Counted from the first letter of the stretch, positions 1-13,185 are shown. The stretch is 64,000 nucleotides of DNA from Siphonodentalium dalli (GCA_032622095.1 CP136068.1:60724025-60788024), one strand, 5' to 3'. Program-made: numbers and translations. Notes: a model not told the origin generated them from the letters alone.

Positions 1-3000
1 GATCTTTGCAGTTTGCTATTTTTATTGTTTCTGGGCCTGATCGTGCCAGAAGGACGAGGTCAAATGGGCGGTCTTCCAGATAAAGATGGATAACTGTAAA
101 ATCGTGGTAATAATAACTACTTGGTATTAGAGTTGTCCATCTTTTCTGGTTAAATACGCCCAGAATAGCAAACCTTCAGAATAGCGAACCTTCGATGTCT
201 GAATAAGAACCTTTGGAATAGCGAATATGGAACCTTCGAAATAATGAACGCGATCCTGTATGAAGAGCCCATGACACGTCCATCAATAAATGTATACATG
301 TTTCATGGGACTGTTTATATATACATATATATAAGACTGGAGTAAAGTTGAGACCAACATGTCTTTGTTAATTTTGGTGCCCAGATTTCAACGAAATTTG
401 GTGTGGTGACTCAGGGTGCCCCAGTGGCAGAGTGTATAATGGCGTTATTTTTCTAAATTTTGATTTAAACAAATTTAAATGAATAAAAAAAATATGAACA
501 TATGTGAATATTCAGGTACAAATAAACCTATTTGCACGAGAATATGTTGCAGCACCAGATATAGAGGAATGTGGGCCACAGTTAGACATGGGTCAGAGTG
601 AGATATTGCCTCTAACATTTCTCTAATTTCCAGACCAATATCCATGGCGCCAGTCAAGCTATATTAGCCATATAGCACATTTTACTATATTTCTTCAAAA
701 TGCAATCATCAGGTGAAGGTTGAATCTGGCCAAGCGACCAATTTTCAAGGCAAAATTATTTTAATTTAATTTTTGCAATTTTAAAGGTACTCAATCCAAA
801 TTAACCCTCGCAGATTATTATTTCCTTGACTTCGGAGGTGAAAAATATTTGATTCAAGTCGAGGAACCCACAACATCAAAGCTCATAGTGATCAGATACC
901 GATTTTAAAAATCTATCATTTAAATTTTTTAGTGGCCCAGCAAACAGCAGACGAGAATACTTTTTCTGACCAAATTGCAGATGAAGATGGATAATTCTAA
1001 AATCAACTGTTTTTTTGTGTGTGTGTCAGATGTTTGACAAATCAGCAATATTCGTTGAGCAACAAGTTGATAAATTACAAGTTTTTGTCAATTTTATGCT
1101 ATAATTGACTGTAGTTTTTTTTGGAGCAATTAATCGATTCTGTCAACTGAAGCGGCATTTCAAAAAAGCTTCTTGTTGTTGGAATCTGATGATATGGGAC
1201 TATTGATTCGGATTGAGGACCTTTAAGGGAAAAATATCTTTATTGGATAAATTTACATATAATACTGAATACATTTTTATGAAAACGGGTTACGTGGATG
1301 GGGCACAATGACTCAATGAAACATAATTTATGGCCTGTGGTAGGATCCAACTTCAGTAGATGATAGGCACTTCAAAAATGAATGAGATAATTTGCCAAAT
1401 GACTATTGTTTTGGGGCTGGAGTGGATAAATATTTTAGATCAAACAAACTGATGTCATTGTGCAATAGTGATATGTTTGGTGCATTTCCTATATGGTTAC
1501 TACTTAGGGGTGACCCCTTCTGTGAAGTAGATGATAAGAAACAAGTATTAAGGGTGGTCCCAGCTCGAGATTGCATGACTTTTGTGAGCTTTTATCGTAC
1601 TCTCAGATGTCTAATCATTGTGATGGTCAACAATAGTGATAGCGGAGACCTAGACTGAAATTAACAATATTGATGGAAATTTAATTCTATTTAATTCTAT
1701 TTCAATTTAATTCTATATATGTCTCTTTGCCAAAAAACTTAATGATCGTTGAGAATTTTATCTAAAATTACTAATCATGCGACACATGCTGACACTATTG
1801 GTTAATAGGCATCTGATAGTATATGAACATTTTAATAATTGCCCGGGAGGAATGGCATTTAATTATTCTTGACAGGCATAGATACATAGATGTTCATGGC
1901 ATGGTCTGAGAAAATGCTACTAGATTAAACATTTATATGATTGCCTCATTACTACATTAGTCATGTACATGTATAACTAGAAGGTCGTGACAGTTCAACT
2001 AAGTTGGCCTGGAATTATTATGTTTAGCATACATATTATTCCAATCCCAATGTGTGAAGTCGACAATAGCAAGTACGCAGGGCTATATTTAATAATTTTT
2101 CCACAAATAGCCACTAGTTAATATATATATGCTAGCCATGCTGATCAAGCTCCCGCTTTATGCTTTTAAAGGTTTAAATCGAGAACACAGTGTTAAAATC
2201 ATGAATTATTTAATATGTGAGAATGCTAAAACTAATCACCGTGCAATATAATTATTAAATTTAACTTGATGTGTCCATCACAGGAAACAGAATTCATACA
2301 CACAGATGGAAAGTTGGCCCGGAAGCATATCCTCTCACCAGTCACTGCATGAACTATGCAGTGTGCCGAGACCAAGTGGGATTGGGAGATGTTCTTCTTT
2401 TCCTTCACTCAACAAGAAGATAAATGACTCACTTTGTTAGTCACCAATTCACTGGGCTTCACATGTTTGTTACATCTGTGTGTCGAGTCTGTCGACTGTA
2501 GATGGCTAGAATTGTATTTTGACCTGAGTCACATTCACAGTGAGTGGGTGAGGCTGAAGTCGTTGATAACTAAATTTAGTAATCTGTAATCACTAAATTG
2601 ACTAATACAATCCTAATATTATTAGATTAGTAAGCCACATGAACGCTTTCACCGATTACTGCGTCCACAAGTTCCAGCTACGCGCTACGTTCAACGGTTC
2701 ATGACTGAACTATACTGTGTATAGTAAATCAGTCAGCTCTAAAATGTCCATTTTCTGATTTACTTGACCCAAGTTGAGGTTTGACATGACAGTGTTAGAT
2801 ATTAACAATTAAATTTACTATTTAGAGAAGTAGTTAGTAGATTGAACGATTTGCCGCTTGCAGTGACCTTCATTTTCATATTTTTTTCAGTCACAGATTC
2901 GTCATTGAGTTTCTTTCCGACTGACTGATTTTCACTTTGAACACAGTTCACTTCAAGTTCAAAACAACTTAACAAGTTGTTGTTGTTGACATGTTGTTGT

Positions 3001-3180
3001 TATTCTTCTTCTTCTTTTGACTGCTTTTACTCTAAAGTCATTCCAGTAATTTGCTCGTAGTGCTATCTTCGCTTGTGCTTTCTCGTTTGTTCTCAACGCT
3101 TACGTGCTGTGATACCGTTGTACATTTAAAATACGAGCGATAACAATAACAAGCAATTCCATTTCAAATTTCGCAAACAA
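1..3180. other. Non-coding AT-rich stretch, no gene seen
   Basis: I see no exon, RNA gene or recognisable transposon protein here. The longest open frame (1392-1658, 88 codons) resembles no family I know and has no splice or promoter context. A short TTG/TTC-rich simple repeat lies at about 2980-3018. A weak echo of the same words occurs near 80-110 and 975-1000 (a run reading GATGGATAA), too short to define a repeat. Confidence 0.6.
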
Positions 3181-6050
3181 GAGAGCGCCACCATTTTGTA
3201 ACGAAATTACGTCATCATTTCCAACGTTGCTATGGCCTGCCAGGGGACGTAATATTCTAACTGTAACGGTACGGAATCTGGCGAGGTTTGCCGAATGCTA
3301 TGCGCCCGCGTCAGCTAAATCCACATTAAGCATTTAATTTTGAATAAGGTTGATTTTGTTTTTCAAATTTAATAGTGTTGCTATAGGGAGGCTGATCGAA
3401 GAAGAAAAATAAATTCGTTTTATCAATTTGACAATTCTATTCCAACATGGCGGCCACCATAGGGCCCCATAGGTCTGAATCGCCCGGATGTAAAAACAAT
3501 TTTTTCATGTTGAACATGTATTTTAATATCTGCTGCCAAGTTACACTTGAGGACTTTGCTAACCCAATTTCAACCCAAATTTGATGGAGTCAAAATAATG
3601 GATTGTGCTCACTTTTATTGGTAATCACAGCAACCAAACCCATGGATGCACCATTTTATTTTTAACAGTATAATTAGTGGTGGATTATCTAAGTTATACA
3701 AAATGTGAACTTTATAGAGGTTTTAAAAAATATTTTTTACGAACCCAAATCCAACAAAAACAAAATCAATTTCTAAGAAAAAGATATGGAAATGTGTAGT
3801 GAATACTGTGAAGAATGATGAACAATAAAAATATATTCATATTTACCAAGTGTTCTTTGAAAACATTACATAGAACCAGTTGTTAACAAATGCCAGAATT
3901 ATTTCCCCAACATGGCTAACTTAGAGCTGGCAGCGATTCGCTGCGATTGGTTAACTATTGACAGTGGTGAGTTGACAAAATAATTTCTTAAGCTTCAATT
4001 TAGCAGACCACCCTGTAACCAATAAATAGGTCACCAATCATGGACTAATCCCTTATGGTCCAGTGGCCACAGCCTGGCACACAGGCTGATAACAATCCCA
4101 GCAAGATTGGGTAAAATTCCCACCAGTACGATCGTTATTTGGTCCTGTACGTTTATTAAATTAACCAAAAGAAATAATTCACCAACGGCCATCTGTCTAC
4201 ATACATGTTTGCCCCAATTGTGTATGTATTAGGATTATTAACCATTTTCGACTTAGAAAATTTCAACATTTTTTATAACTTTCTGTATGAGGGTACCTTC
4301 ATGGTGTAATCAACTCCTCCTACAGTTTTGATTGTAGATATTTGAAACTACAGAGTATTGTTACCCACATATTGGAGATGTGCAACATGTATATATATGA
4401 CGGAATTTTTTTTTTTTTACAGAGTTATTAACCCTTTTCGACATTTCAACATTTAAAAAAAAATTCTTTAACAAAGTGGCATCGACTTGCCACGTTTTCG
4501 GGGACACTGTGGTCTGCTGACCTTGTATTAATATTTATTTCGACAATAGGTGACTGTGATCCGATGACTAAATCATTTTCAAGCAGAATTTTAACGTAAA
4601 AAATGATGACAACATGTGAATACATGATTTTATTTTATGATTAAAGCACAAAATTACCATATAAATAATTAATTATCCACAACATTGCCAATTTAGAAAA
4701 TGATAATCTCGCAGATTTTTCAGCGGAGAAACCATTTTGATTTCTAGTTTCGTTTTCTGATTGTGACCTTGACCAAAACTTTTACAAAATGCTTTATTTG
4801 AAAAACAAACACTATTATCTTTCCAGCTAATGAGCTCTCAGCTATGTCAATGAATACAATTAAATAACTTTAGAACAGGAAATTGATTTGATTTAAGTTA
4901 ACAACTCATTTTTAAAGTCAATATGACCACGTGACTATCAATTTCCTAGAAACACGTAGTCATACGCAAAATAATTTTACCAGATCTTCGCGATCTATAT
5001 CAGTCATATATAGCCCTATGTCTATTATATTCCCAGCTAGCAGTCTACATATAGACTATAAGACTTAAGGCCATATATTTAACTTTACTCTTGAAAGTTG
5101 CAGGTGGGCTTGTTGGGGTGCAGAATAAGAAAAGTTGTATACATTACAATGTTCTCTTCTCTCTCTCAAAATAACATACAGCACGATACAATACATCGAT
5201 GATGATGAATCACATGCGACATGTAATATAGGATAACGTCTATGGATCCGAAGAATATCATGTTGAATAACCTACATGTGAAGTCTGGAAACTAGACCCT
5301 AGAAAGATAGATGATACCTAATCTAGAATGTGTATATACTATATAATATAGAACTAGGGTATGAATATATAAAAGAGTAGAAATACCATTAACGCTCCAA
5401 CATGGAGACTTCCAACAATTATAACTATTTACAGCACCGTGACAACAAAGGGATTTATCCAGGTAAATGGACCATCCGTTCCAAACTACTCTAAAATTAT
5501 CTTTACATGTGGATGGTCACAACTGACTTATAAATATAAATGGATGATAAAACAATACATGTAACAAGACAATACAAACATGACAAGTAAAATGATCAGA
5601 GATAATAAATAATATCAGCTTACCAATTCGGAATGATTTGAGTCCGGATGAATATTTATATCCTTTATGAAATGACTTTAAGCTTTTACATTGTTTATAT
5701 ATATTAAGTATTTATTGATTTAAGTTTAAGTTGGAGATAACCCAACCGCTCCATTGTGTTTATATGAGAAAACTAACTATAGCAATGGCGGCAAACCTGA
5801 GTGAGAAGTACTCACGGTGGGATTGGGCTAAAGTTAAAAGAGGTAAGGCAGCTGATAGAAATTAAGTGGAAGAGGGGCGCAAAGATTTGCGTGCAGTGTA
5901 GATTAACAAATGATGGTTTAGTAATTATTGTTAAAAAGGTTGTTAATAATAAATATTCCTAATAATTCTGATCTACTAAAATATTGATAATATTACATAT
6001 TTTACCTCGCCACACATATACCATAGAATAATTATTATTCCCTTCTTTAA
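3181..6050. other. Non-coding stretch, no gene seen
   Basis: No coding region is recognised. A 30 bp segment at 3271-3300 recurs with one mismatch at 38750-38779 inside a TIR element, so part of this stretch is probably an old transposon fragment. Around 4040-4140 there is a weak tRNA-like arrangement, too degenerate to call a SINE. Poly-T (about 4408-4421) precedes an ACAG, but there is no exon after it. Confidence 0.5.
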
Positions 6051-6052
6051 TA

Positions 6053-6580
6053 GTGAACATTCAGATGACCAATGGGAAACGAGTCATTTTGGGGTCATTC
6101 GGCCAAAAAACATGGCCACCAGCAGCCATCTTGGATTTTACTCTTTGCATGACTAAATCTTTTGTGATACCTTTGGTCGGATCATCATCATATTTGTCAT
6201 GGATGTTAACATTGACATGCAGATGGGAAACGAGTCATTTTTGAGTAACTTGGCCAGCAGCCATCTTGGATTTTACTCTTTGCATGACTAAATCCTTTGG
6301 CACGGCCAAAAGTCGTACCTTTGGTCGGATCATTATGAAATTTGTCAGGGCTGTTGACAGTTGGCATGTAGATGGGAGCGAGTCATTTTGGGGTCATTCA
6401 GCAGAAAAACATGGCCGCCAGCAGCCATTTTGGATTTAAAAATTCAATCCATTAGTACGCTTCAGGCCAGAGTGTTCATCTGATCTTCATGAAATTGTTG
6501 TGCATGTTAATATTGACATGTAGATGGGAACAAGTCATTTTGGGGTCATTCTGCCATAAAACATGGCTGCCAGCAAAGAT
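6053..6580. repeat. Tandem repeat, about 150 bp unit, 3.5 copies
   Basis: The word GGGAAACGAGTCATTTT or a close variant recurs near 6075, 6224, 6373 and 6523, a spacing of about 150 bp. Each is followed by a GGCCA/CAGCAGCCAT segment and TTGGATTTTAC. The array abuts the LINE relic that starts near 6582. Open frames over it are by-products of the repeat. It resembles the tandem cores of the non-autonomous elements elsewhere in this window, but I see no microsatellite or terminal motif here. Confidence 0.75.
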
Positions 6581-6581
6581 T

Positions 6582-7402
6582 CAAACCTATAAAAACTACA
6601 AATAAAGATAAATTCACAAACAAAAGAAATAAATATAAAAAAGGGTGGATGAACTCTTGAGTGTTTCAGGATGAGAAGAGAAGTTAGATCTTTAGCCAAA
6701 ATGTTACAAAATGAACCAAAGAATGTCACACTGAGACAATCATTCTGTCTTACCCGGAAAAGATATAACATGAAAAAACATGAAAAAAAATCTAAGAATT
6801 TCTTTGAGTCACTTTCTGAGAATATCAAAAACCTAGATCAACATAACAATCCCAAAGAATTCTGGAATTCCAACATTGGAACAAACAAAAAGTTAAACCT
6901 CAGTCACCCATAAACGGCAGCCAATGGATAAAACACTATAGTTCATTGCTATGTTTAAAATGCCCGAAAATAATAGTAACAAAGAGTCAGTAATATCTAA
7001 TAATCACCTGAATACTCCTATAAATTGTGCCGAAATTAAAAAAGCAATAACTAACTTGAAAATGAATAAAAGTGGGGTCCAGACTTGATCATAAATGAAT
7101 TCATTAAACATAGCTCAGACACAATGTCTTTGATTTTTAGCGAAGTTTTTCGAATTTTTTTTAGATTGCGGAATAAATCCCTCAGAATGGAATCTTTCCC
7201 TCCTAACATCTATCCACAAATCAGGACATCCAACAGACTGCAACAATTATAGATGTATAAGCATATTTTCCATCAATTTCTTATCCCATTTAAACACATA
7301 TAATATATGTTAACGAATTTAAAAATTTGGCGATGAATAAAAACAATATCCATATAGTTTGACGAGATACTATGCTTATTTTCGCTATTATGATTCAGCA
7401 AG
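6582..7402 (+). mobile_element. LINE relic, 5' part (pre-RT and RT start)
   Basis: This is part of ORF2 of a non-LTR retrotransposon, between the lost endonuclease and the reverse transcriptase. One frame (6671-6913) reads RREVRSLAKML and later FFESLSENIKN, the basic linker typical of LINE ORF2. Past a break, other frames give AEIKKAITNLKMNKSG and PDLIINEFIKH, matching the first RT block (N-K-S/A-G-P-D). The text then approaches the 'NYR-I-' block at about 7240-7275. Stops and frameshifts abound. It is cut by the Penelope-like element at 7403 and resumes at 10535; only some 20-25 residues are missing at the junction. The 5' end is truncated against the tandem repeat. LINE clade not determined. 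Confidence 0.75.
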
Positions 7403-7736
7403 AATAACCTACATGGACACCATCCGGAAAGGGTTAAACAGGGACTATGGTTTTCTCTCACATTACGCTGTACTGCATAATTTCCGGGGAATTCGGCACT
7501 CGGGAGCAGCCACGACGTAGATGCTTTCCGTCACTCTTGTTATGCACGTCATCGTGAGGGACGCTTTCAACGTCAACGACTTTTCACTATTTGTTCACTT
7601 CATACTTGATAAAGGCTACTAGATAGCCGAAAGCTCGTGTTTTTTAAAAACTCAAATGAGTCTTAAATGGTGTTACTTTATTTTATTCCCATTTATTATT
7701 GACACAGACTCATATGGCATATACTTCAATAATGTC
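7403..7736 (+). repeat. Upstream pseudo-LTR of Penelope-like element
   Basis: Near-identical to 10236-10534 apart from a 35 bp insertion/deletion. It starts AATAACCTACATGGACACC and ends TTCAATAATGTC. It encodes the C-terminal endonuclease tail ending about 7519, followed by an untranslated stretch that carries the hammerhead-like segment. The start codon of the main ORF (ATG at 7714) lies inside its 3' end. Confidence 0.85.
7604..7645 (+). ncRNA. Degenerate hammerhead-ribozyme-like motif
   Basis: Penelope-like elements are known to carry hammerhead ribozymes in their pLTRs. Here TTGATAA (consensus core CTGATGA, two changes) at 7606-7612 is followed by a stem with arms GGCT and AGCC around a loop, then GAAA at 7629-7632. 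The order core box, stem II, GAAA fits a hammerhead; the two core changes suggest it no longer cleaves. Stems I and III were not convincingly folded by eye. In the downstream pLTR the stem II 3' arm and the GAAA box are deleted. Confidence 0.4.
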
Positions 7737-10353
7737 TGAATCGTACCAGAACACCGAAAACAGCCGACAGAAGTGGAAATTAGTGAAAATTAAGAAACAG
7801 TTGGCGAAAGTGGATAGCGACATCTTCTTTCTGAAGAGATGTAAGCAGTTGAACATCATTCCCAATGGACTACGCATCACTAACCCTCTAAGGACCACCT
7901 TCAATACAGACTATTCTAATAATCTATGTGACAGAACTTCAGCTAAACTGAGAAATCATGTTATCGACATATGTTACAGTGGACAACGTCGACTGAAGGA
8001 GGAATTCGGACTTTCTTTTGAAAATGTAAGTGGCACTAGTTTCAATTTTCCTGACATTTACAAGAAATCTCTCGATGAACTTATGCATCGGAAACACAAA
8101 AAGTTACAAGCACTAATTCATTCAAATGTCCGCCAAACTGATTCTATGTCTCGACAATCTGACGACACTGAAACAGAACGAAAAGACATTGTTATAAACC
8201 TTTCATCTCACCAGTTGGACTCCCATGAAAAAATTGTTTTAGAAAAGGGACTTTCGTTTTGCTCAACTACCAATCTTGATCAAATTAATCTATGTGGTGA
8301 ATTGGAAGAATATTTCCGCCGAATGAGACTGAAAGAATATTTTCACGAACGCAATGAGAAAGATGAAACTGATGACAGTCAAACTTCTCTCGCCGATAAT
8401 TGTTCTGACGGTTGGGATGTTTCTAAGAAGCAGTCTACATGGACTCCCCCATCTGGGCGCAGTGATTGTCTAGATACTTACATATCTACATTTAGAAATC
8501 GTGCTGTGAGCGAAATACTAAACAAACGTAACAAAACCCGATATAATATGTCAAATCAGGAACGCAAAGCTGTGAAATCTTTAAAGAACAATACGAATTT
8601 GGTTATTAAACCCGCCGATAAAGGAGGTGCCACAGTAGTTATGGATTCTGACAAATATGATGCTGAAGTCAAACGCCAACTCTCGAACGAGAATTATTAC
8701 GCTCATGTGATGGAAGATCCGACGCCGAAATACAAACGTGAACTAAATAAATTGTTGAAATCATTTCCAGAAACAATTCGTGATAGCATACAGCATGATA
8801 TTCCGTCGCAACCTAAACCTGGATATTTCTATATACTTCCAAAAATACACAAGGAAAACAACCCAGGGCGCCCGATTGTATCTGGTCTGGGAACGTTAAC
8901 TGAGAACATTTCACGCAGAATAGATAGGGAACTTCAACCGATTGTTAAGTCTACTAGAAGCTATCTTAAAGACACAACAGACTTTCTCAACAAGTTGGCA
9001 AGTATCGATGCGGTTGAGAAAGGGACTATTCTTGTAACTATGGACGTAGAAGCATTATATTCAAATATTCCTACCAGGAACTGGTTAGCTGCTATCAAAA
9101 GTGCGATTGAAAGAACAACAATCGGCTCTTCTCTCCCAGTGGAAGTCACTCTAAAACTATCCGAGTTTGTTCTTACACACAACAATTTCCAGTATAACGG
9201 CGACAATTTCGTTCAAATTAAGGGAACAGCCATGGGTACGCCTATGGCTCCTCAATTCGCTAATATATTCATGGACAATCTAGAAACTACTTTTCTTCAG
9301 TCATCGGACCTCAAGCCATCGAACTACTACAGGTTCATAGATGATATTTTCTTCACTTGGGAACATGGCGAAGATAGACTGAAGGAATTCCACATGGCAT
9401 TTAATGACCAACACCCTGATATAAATCTCAAAATGGAGCATTCTAAACTTCTTGGATGTTACTGTCAGCATTGTAAACGGCCACATCAACACGAAAGTCT
9501 ATCGCAAACCTACGGACAAATTTACTTACCTGAACCCGAACAGTTTCCACCCCGATCACACTAAATCGTCCGTCATATACAGCCAAGCTCTACGTTATAA
9601 TAGGATATGCAGTGACTCGAAAACGCGGGACATACAAATCGGGCATCTTCAGCAGAACTTCGTCAACCTGGGATATAAGCAGAGAGTTGTAAACAGAGAG
9701 ATAAAAAAAGCAGTTGTCAAGGACAGGGTGGAACTACTTCAGTATAATTCCGATGACAACCATCAGAATACTCCATCAAAAATACCACTGGTCACATTTC
9801 ATCCAAAATTACAAAAACTAAAAACTATCGCCAAGGACCTACAATGTGTGCTTCAAAATGATGACAAACTGCGTGATATTTTCCGTGAATTACCTTTAAT
9901 GTCATATCGACAACCTCCAAACCTCCGAAAGAGTACCAACAGTACCGGGAAATCTATCACACCAAGTGGGTTATTCTCGTGCAGCTCTGAAGGTGTTGTT
10001 TATGCTCTGACGTGCAGACAGTGCAATGTCCCGGGCTTATCTACATCGGAGAGACGGGCCAAACCCTCAGAGGCCGCATGAATGGACACCGGCATGACAT
10101 AACATCAGAAAATATATTCGTGCCCGTGGGAGAACATTTTAACTCTTCTCGCCATTCAGAGGAAGACCTCGAGGTCAGAGTTCTCAGAGCAGGATTGAAA
10201 CGACTGAGAGCAAGGAAAACAGTAGAGTTGAAATTAATAACCTACATGGACACCATCCGGAAAGGGTTAAACGGGGACTATGGTTTTCTCTCACATTACG
10301 CTGTACTGCATAATTTCCGGGGAATTCGGCACTCAGGAGCAGCCGCGATGTAG
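7714..10353 (+). pseudogene. Penelope-like RT plus GIY-YIG ORF, frameshifted
   Basis: Encodes the single polyprotein of a Penelope-like element: an N-terminal region, a telomerase-like reverse transcriptase and a C-terminal GIY-YIG endonuclease. Visible motifs: KPADKGG near residue 300 of the frame, YILPKIHK with PGRPIVSG (fingers), VTMDVEALYSNIP (first catalytic Asp), GTAMGTPMAPQFAN (template grip) and YRFIDDIFF (catalytic Asp pair). The endonuclease shows VYALTCRQC, then YIGETGQTLRGRMNGH and GEHFN. The first in-frame ATG is at 7714; the frame opens at 7699. Two frameshifts break it: one at about 9440-9460, just after the RT, and one at about 10020-10040, inside the GIY-YIG start. RT motifs are intact, so decay is moderate. 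Closest family looks Neptune/Penelope-like; clade not determined. Confidence 0.88.
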
Positions 10354-10534
10354 ATGCTTTCCGTCACTCTTGTTTTGCACGTCATCGTGAGGGACACTTT
10401 CAACGTCAACGACTTTTCACTATTTGTTCACTCCATACTTGATAAAGGCTCAAATGAGTCTTAAATGGTGTTACTTTATTTTATTCCCATTTATTATTGA
10501 CACAGACTCATACGGCATATACTTCAATAATGTC
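10236..10534 (+). repeat. Downstream pseudo-LTR of Penelope-like element
   Basis: Second copy of the 7403-7736 repeat. It lacks 35 bp immediately after GATAAAGGCT, which removes the hammerhead stem II 3' arm and GAAA box. The deletion joins two CT dinucleotides, consistent with a small replication or repair slip. Confidence 0.85.
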
Positions 10535-12510
10535 CATATCTAGCTGTATCGGACAGTTATTCATAAATATACCACAAAGAAGACCTGGGGATTTTTAGAA
10601 CGTGGAAATGGTTTATCAATGAATAAAATAGGATTCAGACAGAATTGTAGGACAACTGATCATTTATTTTTCATGAAAACTTTATTAAATAAATATATAC
10701 AAAAAGAAGATAAGCAAATATACACAGCATTTATTGACTTGAGAAAAGCATTTGACTCTGTATATAGACCATACTTATTTCAGAAACTGAGAGAGAAAGG
10801 AATAAATGGAAAATTTTATCATATTATGGAAAATATGTATTCCAATACCTACTATTCGTGTAAATTACAGAATGGATATAGTGAACCATTCAAAGCAGAT
10901 CTGGGGGTGAAACAGGGTGTTAGTCTCAGCCCCATACTTTTCAATCTATATATAGATGATTTAAAAGACTACATCAACCATCTCCTATATGCTGATGACT
11001 TGGTTTTAATTTCAGAGACACCAGAGGGCTTGCAGTCATGTCTTGACTCATTTCAGAGATACTGTATAGATTGGAGACTAGCTGTTAACTCAAACAAATA
11101 AAAAACTATCATTTTCTAAAAAAAATGGAAATACTAATCTTAATACCAACTCTTTTTACTATGGACCTCTTACACTAGAAACGGTCAAAGAATATAAATA
11201 TTTAGGGATAATATTCCACAAGAGTGGTAAATTGATATCAGCCGCATCAAACCTGTCAGATAAGGCAAAGAAGGAATATTATGCACTGAAAGGTAAATTA
11301 AAAGAATTTCCAAACTTATCTGTCAGAAATTGGATGTGTCTAATTAACTCGATGATTCTCCCCATCCTTACTTATGGATCAGAAATATGGATATCTGACT
11401 TTAAAATTAACTCTAACTCACTTAAAAACCTCTTTAGCTCTTGCGTTGGCAAAACATACACATGTATATTGAAAGATATACTGGGAGTTAACAGCAAGTC
11501 TACAAACATAGCAGTATACTCAGAAGTGGAAGCATTGCTGGTACACCTGGCAATACTTCATGGGATATTTAAATTCCACAAAAGGTTGATGGGCCTAACA
11601 GGCAAACATGGCAAATCACAACAACATAAACTCTTAATTGCAGCTTTTAAAGAAGACATGAAACTGAAAGGATTAAAACCAGCTTTCTCGTGGTCGAACA
11701 ACACCAGAATAGATAATTTTGAAGAATCACAATTTAAAGATGTAACAAGGACCACTTACAACAAAAAGATAGCAAACGAATACAAACGAATAAAAACCTC
11801 AAACGAGGGGAAATTAAGATTCTACAGTAAAATCATTACAGGATTCAAATTTAGAGACTATCTTAGTTTCAATATACCAAAAGATCTCAGAAAAGAACTA
11901 ACTAAAATGAGAATAAGTGCACACACATTGAATATAGAAACTCTGAGATACACAAAACCAAACCAATAGATGAGTTAAAAAGATTTTGTCCACATTGTCT
12001 GGAAAAGGTTGAAAACGAAACTCATTTTCTATGCCATTGTGGGCTATATGATGATATAAGAAGTAAATACAACATTTTCCACATTAGTCATTATATGAAT
12101 AACGCCAAAGCCATACTGAATCCGTCAACCTTCACAAGTACTCAACAAGTATGTAAATACATAAAAGAAACTATGAAAAAACGATTATCTATTCAAACAT
12201 AACTCACCCTAATGTAAGCTCTTTAAAAAACATACTAGTATATTTAAAAGTCAAATAGAATAATATAGATGTTATTAGGACATAACTAGTTTTTATGATA
12301 ACTCTAATCTTTCTCATCCTGAAACACACACCTATTCTACAACATTAACAATTTAATGAAATACAATATGTTATTTACAGATATAACTATTAGCATTTAT
12401 ATATGTCTGTTCATTTGTGTTCAATGTTATGTTTATAATACATGTATATATAGATTACGTCCAAATGATAATTCCAATAAAGAAATTTTAAATTTTAAAT
12501 AACACCTAAA
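10535..12510 (+). mobile_element. LINE relic, 3' part (RT, thumb, zinc finger, tail)
   Basis: Continuation of the LINE cut at 7402. The frame 10619-11101 shows the RT core: GFRQNCRTTDH, TAFIDLRKAFDSV (catalytic Asp), GVKQGVSLSPILFNLYIDD and YADDLVLI (catalytic Asp pair). After stops and frameshifts at about 11100-11230, the frame 11232-11969 gives the thumb/C-terminal domain (INSMILPILTYGSEIW is typical). Another frame at about 11980-12045 holds a Cys-His zinc finger, CPHC then THFLCHC. The 3' end is AT-rich and finishes in AAATTTTAAATTTTAAAT at about 12500, a plausible LINE tail. At least three frame breaks make it a pseudogene. Confidence 0.85.
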
Positions 12511-13185
12511 ATTACCAAAATCCAGGCATCAATACCACATACACATTTGGCCCATGCACTTTTCAGGCAGTGCTTAGCCCTGGAGCATAACTTAGGAATA
12601 GGCCTACATGTACATGCATAGCCCTATTTTGGAAAGGATTTTACGTGTTTCTGCTGAAAGGGGCATTGGTATATATAACGCCAGATCTGTACCATGTATT
12701 TGCATGTATGAATTAAATATGATGCAACTCATCATAACTACATGTACGTTCACTGCTCAGATATTATGATCAAGTCGTAGTTCCAATACTCTTAATAAGG
12801 TTTTTGCGCATACCAGGATTGTTAATATTGGAGCTGAAATTATTGGAAATGCATTGGGCCATGATCTTGTCATGATGCAGGCCATTCACACTTGTCAGCT
12901 AAATATTGGTACGGCCAAAACAGTCCATCCATACCCAGAACTATGCCCTTGCTTTTGATATGGAAAGCTAAGTCAAAATTATATATGCTGTTGTACCCTG
13001 ACCCCTGATATGTATTTTTCCCATCATTTTAAGAAATAACTGTTTGAATTTAGTCAACAGTAAAACACAGACGCCACGCTCCAATGATCTGTTTCAGTTT
13101 GTGACATTGGTGACTAGTGATCTGAAATCAAATACACAATCAGACCTGTACAACTCTTTTTATATTGAGTTACATTCCCTCTTTT
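12511..13185. other. Non-coding stretch, no gene seen
   Basis: Between a LINE tail and a tandem-repeat-type element. No coding, RNA or transposon signal recognised. Confidence 0.5.

Larger units (their letters stand above)
7403..10534 (+). mobile_element. Penelope-like element with pseudo-LTR repeats
   Basis: A complete-looking Penelope-like retroelement inserted in a LINE. It has a 334 bp upstream direct repeat (7403-7736), an RT plus GIY-YIG endonuclease reading frame (7714-10353) and a 299 bp downstream direct repeat (10236-10534). The upstream repeat contains the last codons of the endonuclease ORF, so it is the tail of a preceding tandem copy; this partial-tandem layout (pLTR) is characteristic of Penelope-like elements. 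The two repeats differ mainly by a 35 bp deletion in the downstream one. Flanking LINE sequence continues on both sides, which shows nesting; a target duplication is not clear. Confidence 0.88.

Noticed and set aside
1392-1658. 88-codon open frame as a gene
   Set aside because: No recognisable domain, no splice or promoter signals, length within chance for this AT content.
4040-4140. tRNA-like SINE head
   Set aside because: Only a loose A-box-like GTCCAGTGG and a 4 bp T-arm-like stem; no convincing B box or tail. A similar weak phrase at 410-440 was rejected for the same reason.
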